A stretch of 21,705 bases of DNA. Source: an uncultured Zetaproteobacteria bacterium (GTDB lineage Bacteria; Pseudomonadota; Zetaproteobacteria; Mariprofundales; Mariprofundaceae). A program made the translations under genes and the position numbers. The stretch lies in assembly GCA_913056285.1 (NCBI GenBank), contig CAJXNE010000011.1:1-21705 (forward strand), read 5' to 3'. Below the pieces are notes generated by a model. The model searched no databases. It saw nothing but the letters and a program-made list of their open reading frames with translations, and had not been told where the DNA came from. Every line of letters starts with the position of its first letter. Position 1 is the first letter of the stretch. Shown here piece by piece: positions 1 to 8,108 of this stretch.

Positions 1-41
1 CACAGCAAGCCCAAGCCCATACTCACTCTTGTCATCCGCAT
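1..41 (-). CDS. N-terminal fragment of an unidentified gene, cut by the window edge
   Basis: An ATG at 41-39 overlaps the TGA stop of the upstream lipoprotein cytochrome gene (TGATG), the usual form of translational coupling. Only about 13 codons are visible, reading MRMTRVSMGLGLL, which is basic then hydrophobic and could be the start of a signal peptide or membrane anchor. A second ATG two codons later is possible. Too little remains to name a product; the position suggests a further member of the ccoG operon. Confidence 0.4.
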   Translation of the reverse strand, partial: MRMTRVSMGLGLL

Positions 42-349
42 CACCGCTCCCGCGCAGCATTGCGAAGCAGATACTCACGCACCGCGGCCATTCTATCAGC
101 CGCCATCGGCGCAATCCTGCGCTCGACCCGGTGCTGCTGCATACGCGCAATCACACTCGGCCATTGAGCAGCCGTATGCGTCGTGGTTCTGGGCGGCACA
201 TGGCATACGGAACACAGGGCGCGGTAATTCTGAAATGCCTGACTACCCATCTCCGGGTAGTCCACAGTCTGCTTAGGATGGCTGCCCGAATCGCAGCCGG
301 CCACCCCCAGAACCAGTATGATTCCGGACAGCAGAGCAATGCATTTCAT
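41..349 (-). CDS. Lipoprotein monoheme c-type cytochrome
   Basis: This 102-aa protein begins with a lipoprotein signal peptide; the lipobox VAGC puts the acylated cysteine at residue 19. One heme c motif, CSVCH, lies at 46-50. Several methionines follow (PMAADRMAAV around 81-90), and one could be the distal ligand. It is short for a class I cytochrome c but has the right layout. It should sit in the periplasm on a membrane lipid anchor and carry one electron. Its ATG overlaps the stop of the preceding gene by 4 bp (ATGA), so it belongs to the ccoG operon. Its partner is not identifiable from sequence. The heme motif and lipobox are seen directly; a role in feeding or assembling the cbb3-like oxidase is inferred from context. 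Confidence 0.85.
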   Translation of the reverse strand: MKCIALLSGIILVLGVAGCDSGSHPKQTVDYPEMGSQAFQNYRALCSVCHVPPRTTTHTAAQWPSVIARMQQHRVERRIAPMAADRMAAVREYLLRNAARER

Positions 350-807
350 TTATGCTGGCCACCATGACCGGGCATATCAATATCATCATCCTCGTGATCC
401 GAATCCAGATGCCCGCCACGATCCGATCCATACAGATTGGTCATAAAATAGATCACACTAGCAGCCACAATAAAATACAACAGCGCATAGACATGACCCA
501 TCGTAAACCACGGACGCGGATGCCCCGGCCTGTCGCCCCAGAATGGCAGCGATAAACCGAATGCCATAACCAATACGCAGGCAATCACAGCATAAAACCA
601 TTTCGGAACGCGCTTCTGTGACTTGGGAATATGCTCGACTATTTCCCAGTCATCCATACCGCGCTTCTCCAGACGTTCCTCATCGGACTCATAACCATAG
701 TGATCCTCGGGCATCTTGCCCCATTCTACTTTGGCTGGGCCTTTCGGATTCTGTTTTTCACTCTTTCCTGTCATGTCACACCTCGTTTCATCAGCTTTTT
801 TACTCAC
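346..807 (-). CDS. Two-TM membrane protein with His/Asp-rich tail
   Basis: This 153-aa protein has a charged cytoplasmic N-terminus of about 68 residues, TM1 near 70-90, a short loop, TM2 near 102-124, and a C-terminal tail rich in His, Asp and Gly (HLDSDHEDDD, then PGHGGQHK) that looks able to bind metal. The end of TM1, LPFWGDRPG, resembles FPLYGQRPN in the CcoP-like protein at 8715-9368, which hints at shared ancestry with the CcoP N-terminal segment; this comparison was made by eye. It overlaps ccoG by 4 bp (ATGA) upstream and the lipoprotein cytochrome gene downstream. There is no heme motif. I do not recognise a named family; a copper-handling or oxidase-assembly role is inferred from the neighbours and the tail. 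Confidence 0.75.
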   Translation of the reverse strand: MSKKADETRCDMTGKSEKQNPKGPAKVEWGKMPEDHYGYESDEERLEKRGMDDWEIVEHIPKSQKRVPKWFYAVIACVLVMAFGLSLPFWGDRPGHPRPWFTMGHVYALLYFIVAASVIYFMTNLYGSDRGGHLDSDHEDDDIDMPGHGGQHK

Positions 808-2117
808 CCGCCCGGCGCAAAGTGGGTGACATTAAACACGCCCGACCAGCCATCATCAGCCTTGGCAAATACGCGGAAGCGATATAAGCCCTTGGGCAGT
901 GATTCATTGATATGCAGTTTTACATCCTGCCTGCCTGCAGTAACAAAGTGCACCGTATTCTTCTCCAGTTGATAAACGTCCGGATTCAGCCCTTCAATGC
1001 GGAAGGATACATTCGTCGGGTGATAGAGTTTGTGGGCCATATTAATGCGATAATCCAGTACCTTCGCACCTTGCCACGCCTCGCTACGATAGACCGAGAA
1101 TTCATCCGACTGATAGCCGACGATACCGATCACAAATAAAATACCACCCAATACCGTTGCCATGGACGATGCTTTTGCCCGCGAAAAAAACGAGGCCACC
1201 GAACCTCTGTTCTCACCATGCCGGTTTTCCGCCCCCATGACAAAACTGAGCAGGCCGGGGCCGGCTAGTTTCTTACTCTTACTATGCAGTTCATCACAGG
1301 CCACCACGCATTCGCCACAGTTGACGCAGGAGTCAAACACCTCGGTTTGGCGCGGGTCAATATCGAGAAAACAGGAATCGACGCAATAATGGCAGGTTTC
1401 ACAATGATCACTGCGTTGTTCGTCATAATGAATATGCAGTGTTTCCCGCGTTTTGAACGAATGCTGCCAAACCCGGTAAATACACATATATTTACACATC
1501 AAATGCCTGATCACTGCGATATCCAACAGGAACAGAGCCACACAGACCATATAAATCCAGTACAAACTGCCCGCCAGCTGAGGATCCTTCGTAAAAGTCA
1601 CCAGCGACCAGATCGCCGAAGGCGGAAAAAAGTAGAGTAGCGGAATCAAGGCATACAACATGGATGGCAATAGCAGACCCAGCCCGAGCAACAGATAGTT
1701 CAGCATTGATTTCCGCCGCACTGCCACCTGCATTTTTTCGCCACTCATATTCATCATATCGGCCCGGCGACCGAGCAGTTTATAGGTCAGCATATTGGCA
1801 TATTCTGACGCGGTATTTTGCGGACACATCCATCCGCAAAACACTGAACCGACCAGGGAATACATCATCACCAGCAAACTGGCGATAAACACCCAGAACC
1901 CCATAACAATAAAGATATCGGAGAACCATACCTGACGATCCAGCAGAACCACGCCGCCGGCTTCCATATCGAAGCGAAACAGGCCGGAGAGCGGAATCAG
2001 TATCAGAATCAGCAGCGTCAGATATTGCACCGTGCGACGAGCCGGATGCAGCGCGCCGGCACCCGCCACATGTTCCTGCTGGATCGGGATGTTTTTCAAG
2101 GCTTCATTGGCAGACAT
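804..2117 (-). CDS. ccoG: CcoG/RdxA-like cbb3 oxidase accessory protein
   Basis: CcoG is a membrane ferredoxin-like protein needed for cbb3 oxidase biogenesis; it is reported to reduce Cu(II) to Cu(I) for the CcoN copper site. The 437-aa length fits the family. Membrane segments lie around 32-48, 66-90, 139-165, 183-203 and 318-334. FCGWMCP (93-99) and CKYMC (208-212) are family motifs. Two ferredoxin-type 4Fe-4S clusters are visible: C239/C242/C245/C249 (CETCHYCVDSC) and C264/C267/C270/C274 (CVNCGECVVAC). The C-terminal 90 residues form the periplasmic Ig-like domain typical of CcoG. It leads a set with the two-TM protein and the lipoprotein cytochrome (ATGA overlap) and lies 42 bp after the spermidine-synthase-like gene. 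The Shine-Dalgarno sequence is weak (GGGGTAAAG). It probably serves the oxidase encoded at 8.6-12.2 kb. Confidence 0.93.
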   Translation of the reverse strand: MSANEALKNIPIQQEHVAGAGALHPARRTVQYLTLLILILIPLSGLFRFDMEAGGVVLLDRQVWFSDIFIVMGFWVFIASLLVMMYSLVGSVFCGWMCPQNTASEYANMLTYKLLGRRADMMNMSGEKMQVAVRRKSMLNYLLLGLGLLLPSMLYALIPLLYFFPPSAIWSLVTFTKDPQLAGSLYWIYMVCVALFLLDIAVIRHLMCKYMCIYRVWQHSFKTRETLHIHYDEQRSDHCETCHYCVDSCFLDIDPRQTEVFDSCVNCGECVVACDELHSKSKKLAGPGLLSFVMGAENRHGENRGSVASFFSRAKASSMATVLGGILFVIGIVGYQSDEFSVYRSEAWQGAKVLDYRINMAHKLYHPTNVSFRIEGLNPDVYQLEKNTVHFVTAGRQDVKLHINESLPKGLYRFRVFAKADDGWSGVFNVTHFAPGG

Positions 2118-2159
2118 TGCCGAACTTTACCCCTGACCTGCGATTGAACACAAACAAAA

Positions 2160-4769
2160 TCAGTATTTGGCCAGTGGACTGATCTGATGCAGGTGCTGTT
2201 TCAAGTCAGTGACCGCCTCTGTATTACCTGCCTGCTGCTCCAGGCTCATCAGCGCCCGCAGTGCACCCTCATGATCGGGGCGCAAGGACAGGATTCGTTG
2301 CAGGGCCTGGCGGCGTGATAAACCCTTTGGCAGCGCATGCGCCAGTGAATCAAACATGCGGTCAGCCAGCGCGAATGCCGGCCAGCGATCTTGCGCATTG
2401 GCACGATGAGCCAACCGCGCCATTTCAACCACGCGCCGTTCATCGCCGCTCAATTCTGACATCCATAACCGCACATTCAGACCGGATGCTACGCGGGCCC
2501 GCCGGAATGGTTCGATGTCCTGCGTCGGCACCTGCAAATCGCGCATGGCTGCTGCATCATCGGCGCGCCAGCCCAGCAACCAGCGCCACATAACCGCCAC
2601 ATCCGCGCCACCGTTATAACGCACGCGCGGCAATGAGAATTCAATCACCGGCAACCACTCATCCTGCAACGGCACATCAGTAGATGGAATTTGACCCCAG
2701 TAACGCCCGGCCCACGTCCATAAGCCTTCTCCACCTGTGCCATCGCGACGTTGGGAATCAGGCAGCGCCCTAAATCGAGCCAATAATTGCGGCATAGATA
2801 TCTGACCATCCCGAACACCGATCAGCGCCATGCGATAGCCATCGATAAACACCGAAGCGTGCGGAAATACCCGTCGAAAAGTAGCCATCACCACTTCGAT
2901 CGAGGCCACATCAAACTGGTTCAGAGCCAGCCACTGGGCATAGATGCCACCTGTATTCAGGCGTTGACGTACGCGCCGGAATTGCTGCAGCGACAACAGG
3001 TTAGCGCGCCCGACCATATCCGGATGAAACAGATCGCCAACAATAACATCATAATGGTGTTGATCGCTGCGCAAAAAACGCCGTGCATCATCATGTAAAA
3101 TCCGGACATGGTGGCTGATATCGCCATTGACCGGCGCAAATGCCCCGCTGGCCGCAGCAATCGCTCCGGCAGAAAGCTCCACCGCCGTGCGCTGCAATCC
3201 CTTCACCCATAGTGATCCCGATGCAGTAATGCCCGTACCCAAACCCAGAAACAGCACCGAATGCGGATTCGGATGCAATAGCAGTGGCAGCCGTGCCTGA
3301 TTGCGTTGCACCGTGACTGCGGTCGGATCGCTGGATGCATCCATGCGCTGCAAATCAGACAGCAGCACCAACTGCCCGCGCATCAATCCCTGTTGCCGCT
3401 CCACCACATGTGTCAGCGATACCGCATCTTCAAATACAGACTGATCCACGCCATCCGCCAGGGCCGGCAATAAAGCAGCAACCGGCGGCAAAGCACGTAC
3501 CGGAAACATCAGTAATAGTAAAACAGGCACGGCCAGCCAGATACGTTTATCTGTCACCCAGCGCATACCACATATCAATAATAGTAATGCTGCCACGCAT
3601 AACGATAACGCACTGCCCAGCTTCGGCATTAATACAAATCCTGTCAGCAGTGCACCCGATGCTGCGCCGATGCTGTTGACGCCATACCACCAACCGCCGC
3701 CACCAGCCATGTCACGATGAAAATGCCGCGCCAATAAGGGTAGCCATGCACCCAGTAGTAAGGTAACCGGCAAGGTACACAGGGCGACGACTCCCCCCTC
3801 TGCAAACATCGCCATCGTAAGTGAGGAAAAATCGGCAGCCGCAGCCCAGCGACTGATATCATCGACGACATACAAACCGGCCACGGCAATCAAGGCAGCC
3901 AGTGCGGGCAACAGATTCAGCCAAAACTGTGTTTGCAAACGCCTCGCCAGCAAACTGCCTAAACCAATCCCGGCCAGATAAACCAGCAGCAGCACGGCCA
4001 GAATATATTCGGTGCGCAACAGCACCATGCCATATAAACGCGTCCACACCACTTCCAGCATCAATGCTGCCGCGCCAATTCCGGCATAGGCCAGCAAATC
4101 CATGTATGGCGGTCGTTGAACCGGTGTATTCTTATCGTCCATAGGCGGGGCCGCATCGGGCATCGCCCGTGATAGCAGCCAGCCGAAACATGCCAGCAAT
4201 ACACCCAGCGCGGCTACACTCCATAATGCTGTTCGCCAGCCCAATAGCGGCAGCATGAACAAGGGTAACACAGCACCGATAGCACCGCCCAACGCGTTGA
4301 TTCCATACATTGAGGCCAGAGATACGCGCACAGCAGTAGCCGCCCGCAAGGCCAACGGAAACGCCATACCCATCGCCAGCGCAGCAGGAAACAGCATGAT
4401 CAACACCGCGCCGCCCTGCAGTGATTGCCAGCCGGATAACGGCATCTGCGCACCCATGGCAACCAGAGCGGCATCCAATGACGGCATCAGCAACGGCAGT
4501 GTCAGCGCATACATGGCGATGCCACCTTCCAGCAATGCGAGCAGAGCCAGTGCATGACGTGCAGTCATGCGCAGTCCGCGCGCAGTAAGCATAAAACTGC
4601 CCACACCGAGACCGGCCATAAACGCAGTCACAGTAAACACCACGCCGAAAATACTGATACCGAACATCAACGAGAGCATGCGCGTCCACAGCACTTCGTA
4701 AGCCAGCGCCGTCACCCCGGTTGCGCCATATAAACACAACAACGCCAATGCCATTGCGCGTTTATTCAT
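2160..4769 (-). CDS. Fused multi-TM / spermidine synthase-like protein
   Basis: This 869-aa protein has an N-terminal half of roughly 12 or more hydrophobic segments (about 1-425), with the repeated motif ALAYEVLWTR (22-30) and MLEVVWTRLYG (237-247) showing an internal duplication. A spermidine-synthase/methyltransferase-type Rossmann domain follows at about 500-650: the nucleotide-binding motif LGLGTG at 508-513, an acidic residue E531 ending the next strand, DDARRFL (560-566) and VGDLFHPD (577-584). A helical, TPR-like C-terminus completes it (about 770-869). The family is annotated as fused MFS/spermidine synthase; members usually lack proof of polyamine synthesis. The upstream 295 bp carry repeat A, so it is probably transcribed separately from the 5.0-8.5 kb operon. 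The start ATG (4769) is followed by a hydrophobic stretch, as expected. The substrate is unknown. Confidence 0.88.
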   Translation of the reverse strand: MNKRAMALALLCLYGATGVTALAYEVLWTRMLSLMFGISIFGVVFTVTAFMAGLGVGSFMLTARGLRMTARHALALLALLEGGIAMYALTLPLLMPSLDAALVAMGAQMPLSGWQSLQGGAVLIMLFPAALAMGMAFPLALRAATAVRVSLASMYGINALGGAIGAVLPLFMLPLLGWRTALWSVAALGVLLACFGWLLSRAMPDAAPPMDDKNTPVQRPPYMDLLAYAGIGAAALMLEVVWTRLYGMVLLRTEYILAVLLLVYLAGIGLGSLLARRLQTQFWLNLLPALAALIAVAGLYVVDDISRWAAAADFSSLTMAMFAEGGVVALCTLPVTLLLGAWLPLLARHFHRDMAGGGGWWYGVNSIGAASGALLTGFVLMPKLGSALSLCVAALLLLICGMRWVTDKRIWLAVPVLLLLMFPVRALPPVAALLPALADGVDQSVFEDAVSLTHVVERQQGLMRGQLVLLSDLQRMDASSDPTAVTVQRNQARLPLLLHPNPHSVLFLGLGTGITASGSLWVKGLQRTAVELSAGAIAAASGAFAPVNGDISHHVRILHDDARRFLRSDQHHYDVIVGDLFHPDMVGRANLLSLQQFRRVRQRLNTGGIYAQWLALNQFDVASIEVVMATFRRVFPHASVFIDGYRMALIGVRDGQISMPQLLARFRALPDSQRRDGTGGEGLWTWAGRYWGQIPSTDVPLQDEWLPVIEFSLPRVRYNGGADVAVMWRWLLGWRADDAAAMRDLQVPTQDIEPFRRARVASGLNVRLWMSELSGDERRVVEMARLAHRANAQDRWPAFALADRMFDSLAHALPKGLSRRQALQRILSLRPDHEGALRALMSLEQQAGNTEAVTDLKQHLHQISPLAKY

Positions 4770-4859
4770 CAGTATGTCCGTTTAATAAATAGAAAAACAT
4801 CTCACCGCAGAGTACACAGAGTTCCACAGAGTAAAAACAATATTTCAAGCCTATAGAAT

Positions 4860-5063
4860 CCAGCAAGTAACTGAATCAGCTTGCACTTGTTTTGCTCAAG
4901 AGCGACGCAAGTCGCGTTACAACTACCCAACGATTGAATAATAAAATGGTAAAATCTTCCATTTTGTTATTCAAGAGCAAGGCAGAAACGCACAGTCTAG
5001 AGCTGTAGGTGAGCATTTCTAACGCAGCTATTGGGCAAAACAAGGGTGAGATGAACAGTTACG
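4860..5063 (+). repeat. Dispersed repeat, copy A
   Basis: This intergenic stretch contains features shared with 20154-20342. An identical 14-mer GCGACGCAAGTCGC (4902-4915) forms a 5-bp stem closed by a GCAA tetraloop. A second block, about 4978-5063, matches copy B at many positions: AAGGCAGAAACGCACAG, then GTGAGCATTT, CGCAGC, GGGCAAAA, GGGTGAG and AGTTACG. Both copies lie in the same orientation. Copy A ends just before the stop codon of the 5065-5436 gene. It probably belongs to a non-coding dispersed repeat family; it encodes nothing visible. Confidence 0.65.
4934..4974. terminator. Long AT-rich hairpin inside repeat A
   Basis: A 16-bp stem with one G-T wobble (TTGAATAATAAAATGG at 4934-4949 with CCATTTTGTTATTCAA at 4959-4974) closes a 9-nt loop. 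It lies downstream of the 5065-8473 operon on the minus strand. There is no T-run after the stem, so intrinsic termination is only possible; the hairpin could also be an insertion within the repeat, because copy B lacks it. Confidence 0.4.
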
Positions 5064-5064
5064 A

Positions 5065-5436
5065 CTACCAGGGCCAGAACCAGGCGATAGCTGTGGCGGA
5101 ATGGACTACCGCCAGTGTCAAGCTCAGGCCGGCGAAAATCATATGCGGCAGAAACACATCTTTACCGTATGCGACCATGGCAATACCCAGCGTACCGGTA
5201 ATCAATAATAAGACCAGTAATGAGATACCCATTAAAAACAGAATCTGATGTTTGCGCTCGGTTCCGATTTTACGCTGTGGGCTGACTTCGTCATCTCCGG
5301 CAAACTGTTGCATGACAGCTTCTGCCGATTGGGAAGACACTGACTGCGATGCTGCGGTTTCTGCTGGCGCAGCGCCAACCGGCACAGGCAATACCAGCAT
5401 CCAAAAAGCCATCAGTGGAAGTAACAGCCTAGTCAT
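5065..5436 (-). CDS. Small secreted-type membrane protein, unrecognised
   Basis: A longer reading exists upstream, but the ATG at 5436 is preferred: it has GAGGGTGATAAGC before it and gives a clean signal peptide (MTRLLLPLMAFWMLVLPVPVGA, cleaved near AAPA). The mature protein has a Ser/Ala/Gln-rich linker, a basic stretch (RKIGTERKHQ), and two TM segments near 77-98 and 102-121, with His residues in the last one (PHMIF and VVHSA) that could lie in the membrane. It overlaps the 82-aa gene by 8 bp and is the last gene of the operon; its stop codon abuts repeat A. Length is 123 aa. I recognise no family and propose no function beyond a membrane component of the oxidase-maturation operon. Confidence 0.7.
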   Translation of the reverse strand: MTRLLLPLMAFWMLVLPVPVGAAPAETAASQSVSSQSAEAVMQQFAGDDEVSPQRKIGTERKHQILFLMGISLLVLLLITGTLGIAMVAYGKDVFLPHMIFAGLSLTLAVVHSATAIAWFWPW

Positions 5437-5677
5437 GCTTATCACCCTCTTTTTCAGATGATTCTTCATTTTCATCATCACGTTTCAATGCATGTCGCCA
5501 ATGAATAATAGCCGACAGAATCATCGGAGAAAACACCAGAAAGAACAGGAAGATGAAAATAAACCACGGCGTATCAATGGTGACATGTAGAAAGCGATAA
5601 CTATCCACGGCCCAAGCATTGCCGCCCGCCACCAGCAGCGCCGCCATCAACTGCATGAACCGCCAAATCAACATCAT
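5429..5677 (-). CDS. Small membrane protein with acidic tail
   Basis: This 82-aa protein has an N-terminal signal or TM segment (about 5-23, ending GNAWA), a second TM near 36-58, and a charged C-terminus (KRDDENEESSEKEGDKHD) that should lie in the cytoplasm. The gene starts just after the FGE-like gene's TAA (TAAGATGATG) with AAGGAGAAATAAG as ribosome binding site; a second ATG follows immediately. It overlaps the next gene by 8 bp. There is no heme or metal motif. No family is recognised; the tight operon position argues that it is a real gene and a small subunit or assembly partner. Confidence 0.72.
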   Translation of the reverse strand: MMLIWRFMQLMAALLVAGGNAWAVDSYRFLHVTIDTPWFIFIFLFFLVFSPMILSAIIHWRHALKRDDENEESSEKEGDKHD

Positions 5678-5678
5678 C

Positions 5679-6749
5679 TTATTTCTCCTTCACCGCTTCA
5701 ATATCCATGGCACAACGAAAACCGAAAAAGTCGGATGCATAATTAGGTAAGGAATAATTGCGATTATAGCTGGTGGTCGAAAAGGGATCACTCTTCCATG
5801 AACCGCCACGCATGACCCGGTAAATCAATCGTTCCTGTTCATCAGAGCCGCGATGATAGTCGGGATCGCTGGCTTTGGGTTTAAAAATTTCTTTATCGCC
5901 GATTGCACCCGGATATGGACTCAAACGATCCGCTACCCATTGCTGCACATTTCCGGCCATATCCATCACGCCATACGGGCTGGCGCCCTGCGGATACTGG
6001 TTGACCGGCGTAGTATGACCCACCTTATAATAGGTATTGAGGTTAACTGGATTCATGGCATTACCCCATGGCCAGCGTCTGGCATCCGCGCCGCGAGCAG
6101 CTTTCTCCCACTCGGCTTCGGATGGCAGGCGTTTACCCACCCAGCTGCAATAATCACGGGCATTATACCACGAAATCATGGTCACCGGATGCATATTTAA
6201 GCCTTGTGGAATCTTGCCGTCTACCCAGCTCAATGGAGGTCGATAGTGATTGGCCGCCACAAAACGCGCATATTCAGCCTGAGTAACCAGATATTTATCT
6301 ATTTTATAAGCAGGCACAGCCACTTTATGCGCCGGTCTGTTCTGTTCACCGGTATGCGGATCATCGCTACCCATGGTAAATATGCCAGCCGGAATGGTGA
6401 TCATCCAGGCCAGATCACGCCATTGTTCCGCCGATAATAATGCTGCCGCCTCGCCCTCGGTATAGCTAGCTGTATCACCGCCAGCCTTTTCATGTTGTTT
6501 CTGCAAATGGATCTCTTCACCGGCCGCACGCACATGTTGCGACATGTCCGCCACATCGTAGGAAGATTTAGCTTGCATTTCCTTCATGCGCATGGAGCCA
6601 AGCTTCATCACATGTAATGAACCGCCGACCATGGCCAGTGTAATACAAGTAACCAGTGTCGCCATCAGCAACCCTTTGCGACGACGCATATCCCGTGCAG
6701 AAACTGCCGGTCGTTTTATACTTTTTGTATGGGAGTGAGGATGCTTCAT
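5679..6749 (-). CDS. Membrane-anchored FGE/sulfatase-modifying-factor-like protein, non-catalytic
   Basis: This 356-aa protein has an N-terminal TM anchor around 27-50 after a basic segment (DMRRRKG), then a periplasmic linker, then an FGE-sulfatase (SUMF1/EgtB/PvdO) fold from about 115 to 350. Visible family motifs are IPAGIFTMGS, KYLVTQAEYARF, PVTMISWYNARDYCSWVGKR, LPSEAEWEKAARG, PWGN, MDMAGNVQQWVAD, RVMRGGSW and FFGFRCAMD. The two active-site cysteines of true formylglycine-generating enzymes, expected just after the GGSW motif, are absent (KSDPFSTTS instead), and no sulfatase gene lies nearby. It is therefore unlikely to make formylglycine. It sits in an operon with a CcoS-like protein and a cytochrome c, which suggests a structural or assembly role in the oxidase system (inference). 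Confidence 0.85.
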   Translation of the reverse strand: MKHPHSHTKSIKRPAVSARDMRRRKGLLMATLVTCITLAMVGGSLHVMKLGSMRMKEMQAKSSYDVADMSQHVRAAGEEIHLQKQHEKAGGDTASYTEGEAAALLSAEQWRDLAWMITIPAGIFTMGSDDPHTGEQNRPAHKVAVPAYKIDKYLVTQAEYARFVAANHYRPPLSWVDGKIPQGLNMHPVTMISWYNARDYCSWVGKRLPSEAEWEKAARGADARRWPWGNAMNPVNLNTYYKVGHTTPVNQYPQGASPYGVMDMAGNVQQWVADRLSPYPGAIGDKEIFKPKASDPDYHRGSDEQERLIYRVMRGGSWKSDPFSTTSYNRNYSLPNYASDFFGFRCAMDIEAVKEK

Positions 6750-6761
6750 CTATCGCTGGAT

Positions 6762-7280
6762 TCAGGAATCCCTTTCCTCAGGCAGACGCTCGGAATCAGA
6801 TTTTTTTGCATATTTGGATGTCCATCCAGTACGGCGGCGCATAAATAATTCTCCAATAAAGCCGCCGACAGCACAGAATTCCATCTGCAAAATAATAAAC
6901 ATCGTCATCATGCCCTTCGGTAACAAATGCATACCCGCCGGTTCTGGCATATGCATACTCTGGTAATAACTGATTACCAGCACCGCCAATGGCGGAAAAT
7001 GAGCCAGATATTTACCGCCAAAGCCATAAATCATACCAATCACTACGCCAGCCCCGACAGGCAGAACACTCATGGCCAATATCCATGCCCCGTTAAAGCT
7101 GTTGATCCCTGAAAACCACTCCAGGTGCACATCCAGCACATCAAAACCGGTTTGCATGATTAAGCCGCCAACTGCAAATGCCAGAATAGCCCGTTGCCAT
7201 GCCGGCGCCCATTGCGGTTGGACGATATCCATTGCTGCATTCAGATCATGCTCCGTGTGACTTGTATGCTGTTGTTGCAT
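6762..7280 (-). CDS. Four-TM membrane protein, unrecognised
   Basis: This 172-aa protein has a His-rich cytoplasmic start (QQQHTSHTEHD), TM segments near 30-52, 64-88, 92-107 and 121-145, and a basic, charged C-terminus. A Met/His-rich loop (SMHMPEPAGMHLLPKGMM, about 107-124) could be a copper site. Its ATG lies directly after the TAA of the cytochrome gene, so the two are coupled; GGGGAAAT is the likely ribosome binding site. I do not recognise the family. By position it probably partners the anchored cytochrome c at 7281-7775; a copper-related or quinol-side role is only a guess from the Met/His loop. Confidence 0.75.
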   Translation of the reverse strand: MQQQHTSHTEHDLNAAMDIVQPQWAPAWQRAILAFAVGGLIMQTGFDVLDVHLEWFSGINSFNGAWILAMSVLPVGAGVVIGMIYGFGGKYLAHFPPLAVLVISYYQSMHMPEPAGMHLLPKGMMTMFIILQMEFCAVGGFIGELFMRRRTGWTSKYAKKSDSERLPEERDS

Positions 7281-7775
7281 TTATTTCCCCGTCAGTTTTT
7301 TCTGTTCAGCCTTGCGCGTGCCATCGAGAAACCAGCCTCTTACCTTCAGACTGGAAAAATAGGCCGCCAATAGACGCCTGTCCTGCTCGGGCAGTTTGGC
7401 ATAGGATGGCATTTTAAATTCTGGTTTTAAGCGGGTAGGCAGCATCGATTGCGGATCATCACTAGAAAAATACCGATATAGCCACTCTTCCGTACGCAAG
7501 GAACCTATACCATCCAGGCTCGGGGCAGGAACCGTCTCGTAGAGGTTTTTGATAGCCCATATTTTATGGCAGTTACGACACTGTAATTTTTTGTACAATT
7601 GCCCACCGGATCGAGCCAGAGCACCAGTGGCAGTGGTATAATAGGGCAATCCCTGCTTACTCGTATCGGGCCCGGACGGATATACAATAGATTGCACTAC
7701 GCCAACTACAAACACGCCAACCAATAGCAGGATGGCCGTGTTGATCACGGTCAGCCATGAGATTTTTTTTAGCAT
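7281..7775 (-). CDS. Membrane-anchored monoheme cytochrome c
   Basis: A single N-terminal TM (about 8-30) anchors a periplasmic class I cytochrome c domain. The heme motif CRNCH is at 66-70, and the likely Met ligand is M122 in KMPSYAKLPEQD. The order SLDGIGS..RTEEWLY after the heme motif closely resembles LDGIGSRRTAAWLY in the cytochrome at 17853-18458, so the two look like paralogues. Length is 164 aa. It starts 4 bp after the CcoS-like gene stop, with a weak Shine-Dalgarno sequence, and is coupled to the four-TM gene. It likely shuttles electrons at the periplasmic face, to or from the cbb3-like oxidase; that partner is inferred. Confidence 0.88.
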   Translation of the reverse strand: MLKKISWLTVINTAILLLVGVFVVGVVQSIVYPSGPDTSKQGLPYYTTATGALARSGGQLYKKLQCRNCHKIWAIKNLYETVPAPSLDGIGSLRTEEWLYRYFSSDDPQSMLPTRLKPEFKMPSYAKLPEQDRRLLAAYFSSLKVRGWFLDGTRKAEQKKLTGK

Positions 7776-7778
7776 GAG

Positions 7779-8048
7779 CTAGTTTTGTTCCCGGGCCTCA
7801 GCTTCTCGTTGCGCCAGCACTTCTCTGCGACGAGCTTCCTGCCGTTTATTCACCTGCTGGGACTTTGTAAATTCTTCAGGATCCATCTTGTCTTTGTCGT
7901 TCTTATCAAAGACCAGATATTTAATATCTTCATCAAATTGTTCGTTATTGGCAGCCCAGCGTATACCAAAAACCACGCCGATCAAAATAGCTGCGCCACT
8001 GATTAACCATATATAAATAGTCCAGCCATCCTGTAGTTCAATTCCCAT
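7779..8048 (-). CDS. CcoS/FixS-like cbb3 oxidase maturation protein with extended C-terminus
   Basis: The ATG at 8048 is chosen because GGAGG lies 8 bp upstream. The 89-aa product has one TM (about 11-31) followed by RWAANNEQFDEDIKYLVFDKND, which fits the CcoS pattern of a TM helix followed by W..(N/S)GQFDDL.....LFDDD. CcoS is needed for heme and copper insertion into CcoN. Typical CcoS proteins are about 50-70 residues; this one has an extra charged, probably coiled-coil tail (about 55-89, rich in Q, R, E and A). The start lies 107 bp after the previous gene, with a possible promoter between. The assignment rests on the short TM plus QFD signature, so ccoS is likely but not certain. Confidence 0.7.
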   Translation of the reverse strand: MGIELQDGWTIYIWLISGAAILIGVVFGIRWAANNEQFDEDIKYLVFDKNDKDKMDPEEFTKSQQVNKRQEARRREVLAQREAEAREQN

Positions 8049-8108
8049 CGTGGAAACCTCCAGATTTACTTGCAACAATGTAGCAGATGGACAATGAATG
8101 CATAGTTA

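Noticed and set aside
5679..6749. Active formylglycine-generating enzyme
   Set aside because: Both catalytic cysteines are missing and no sulfatase gene is nearby.
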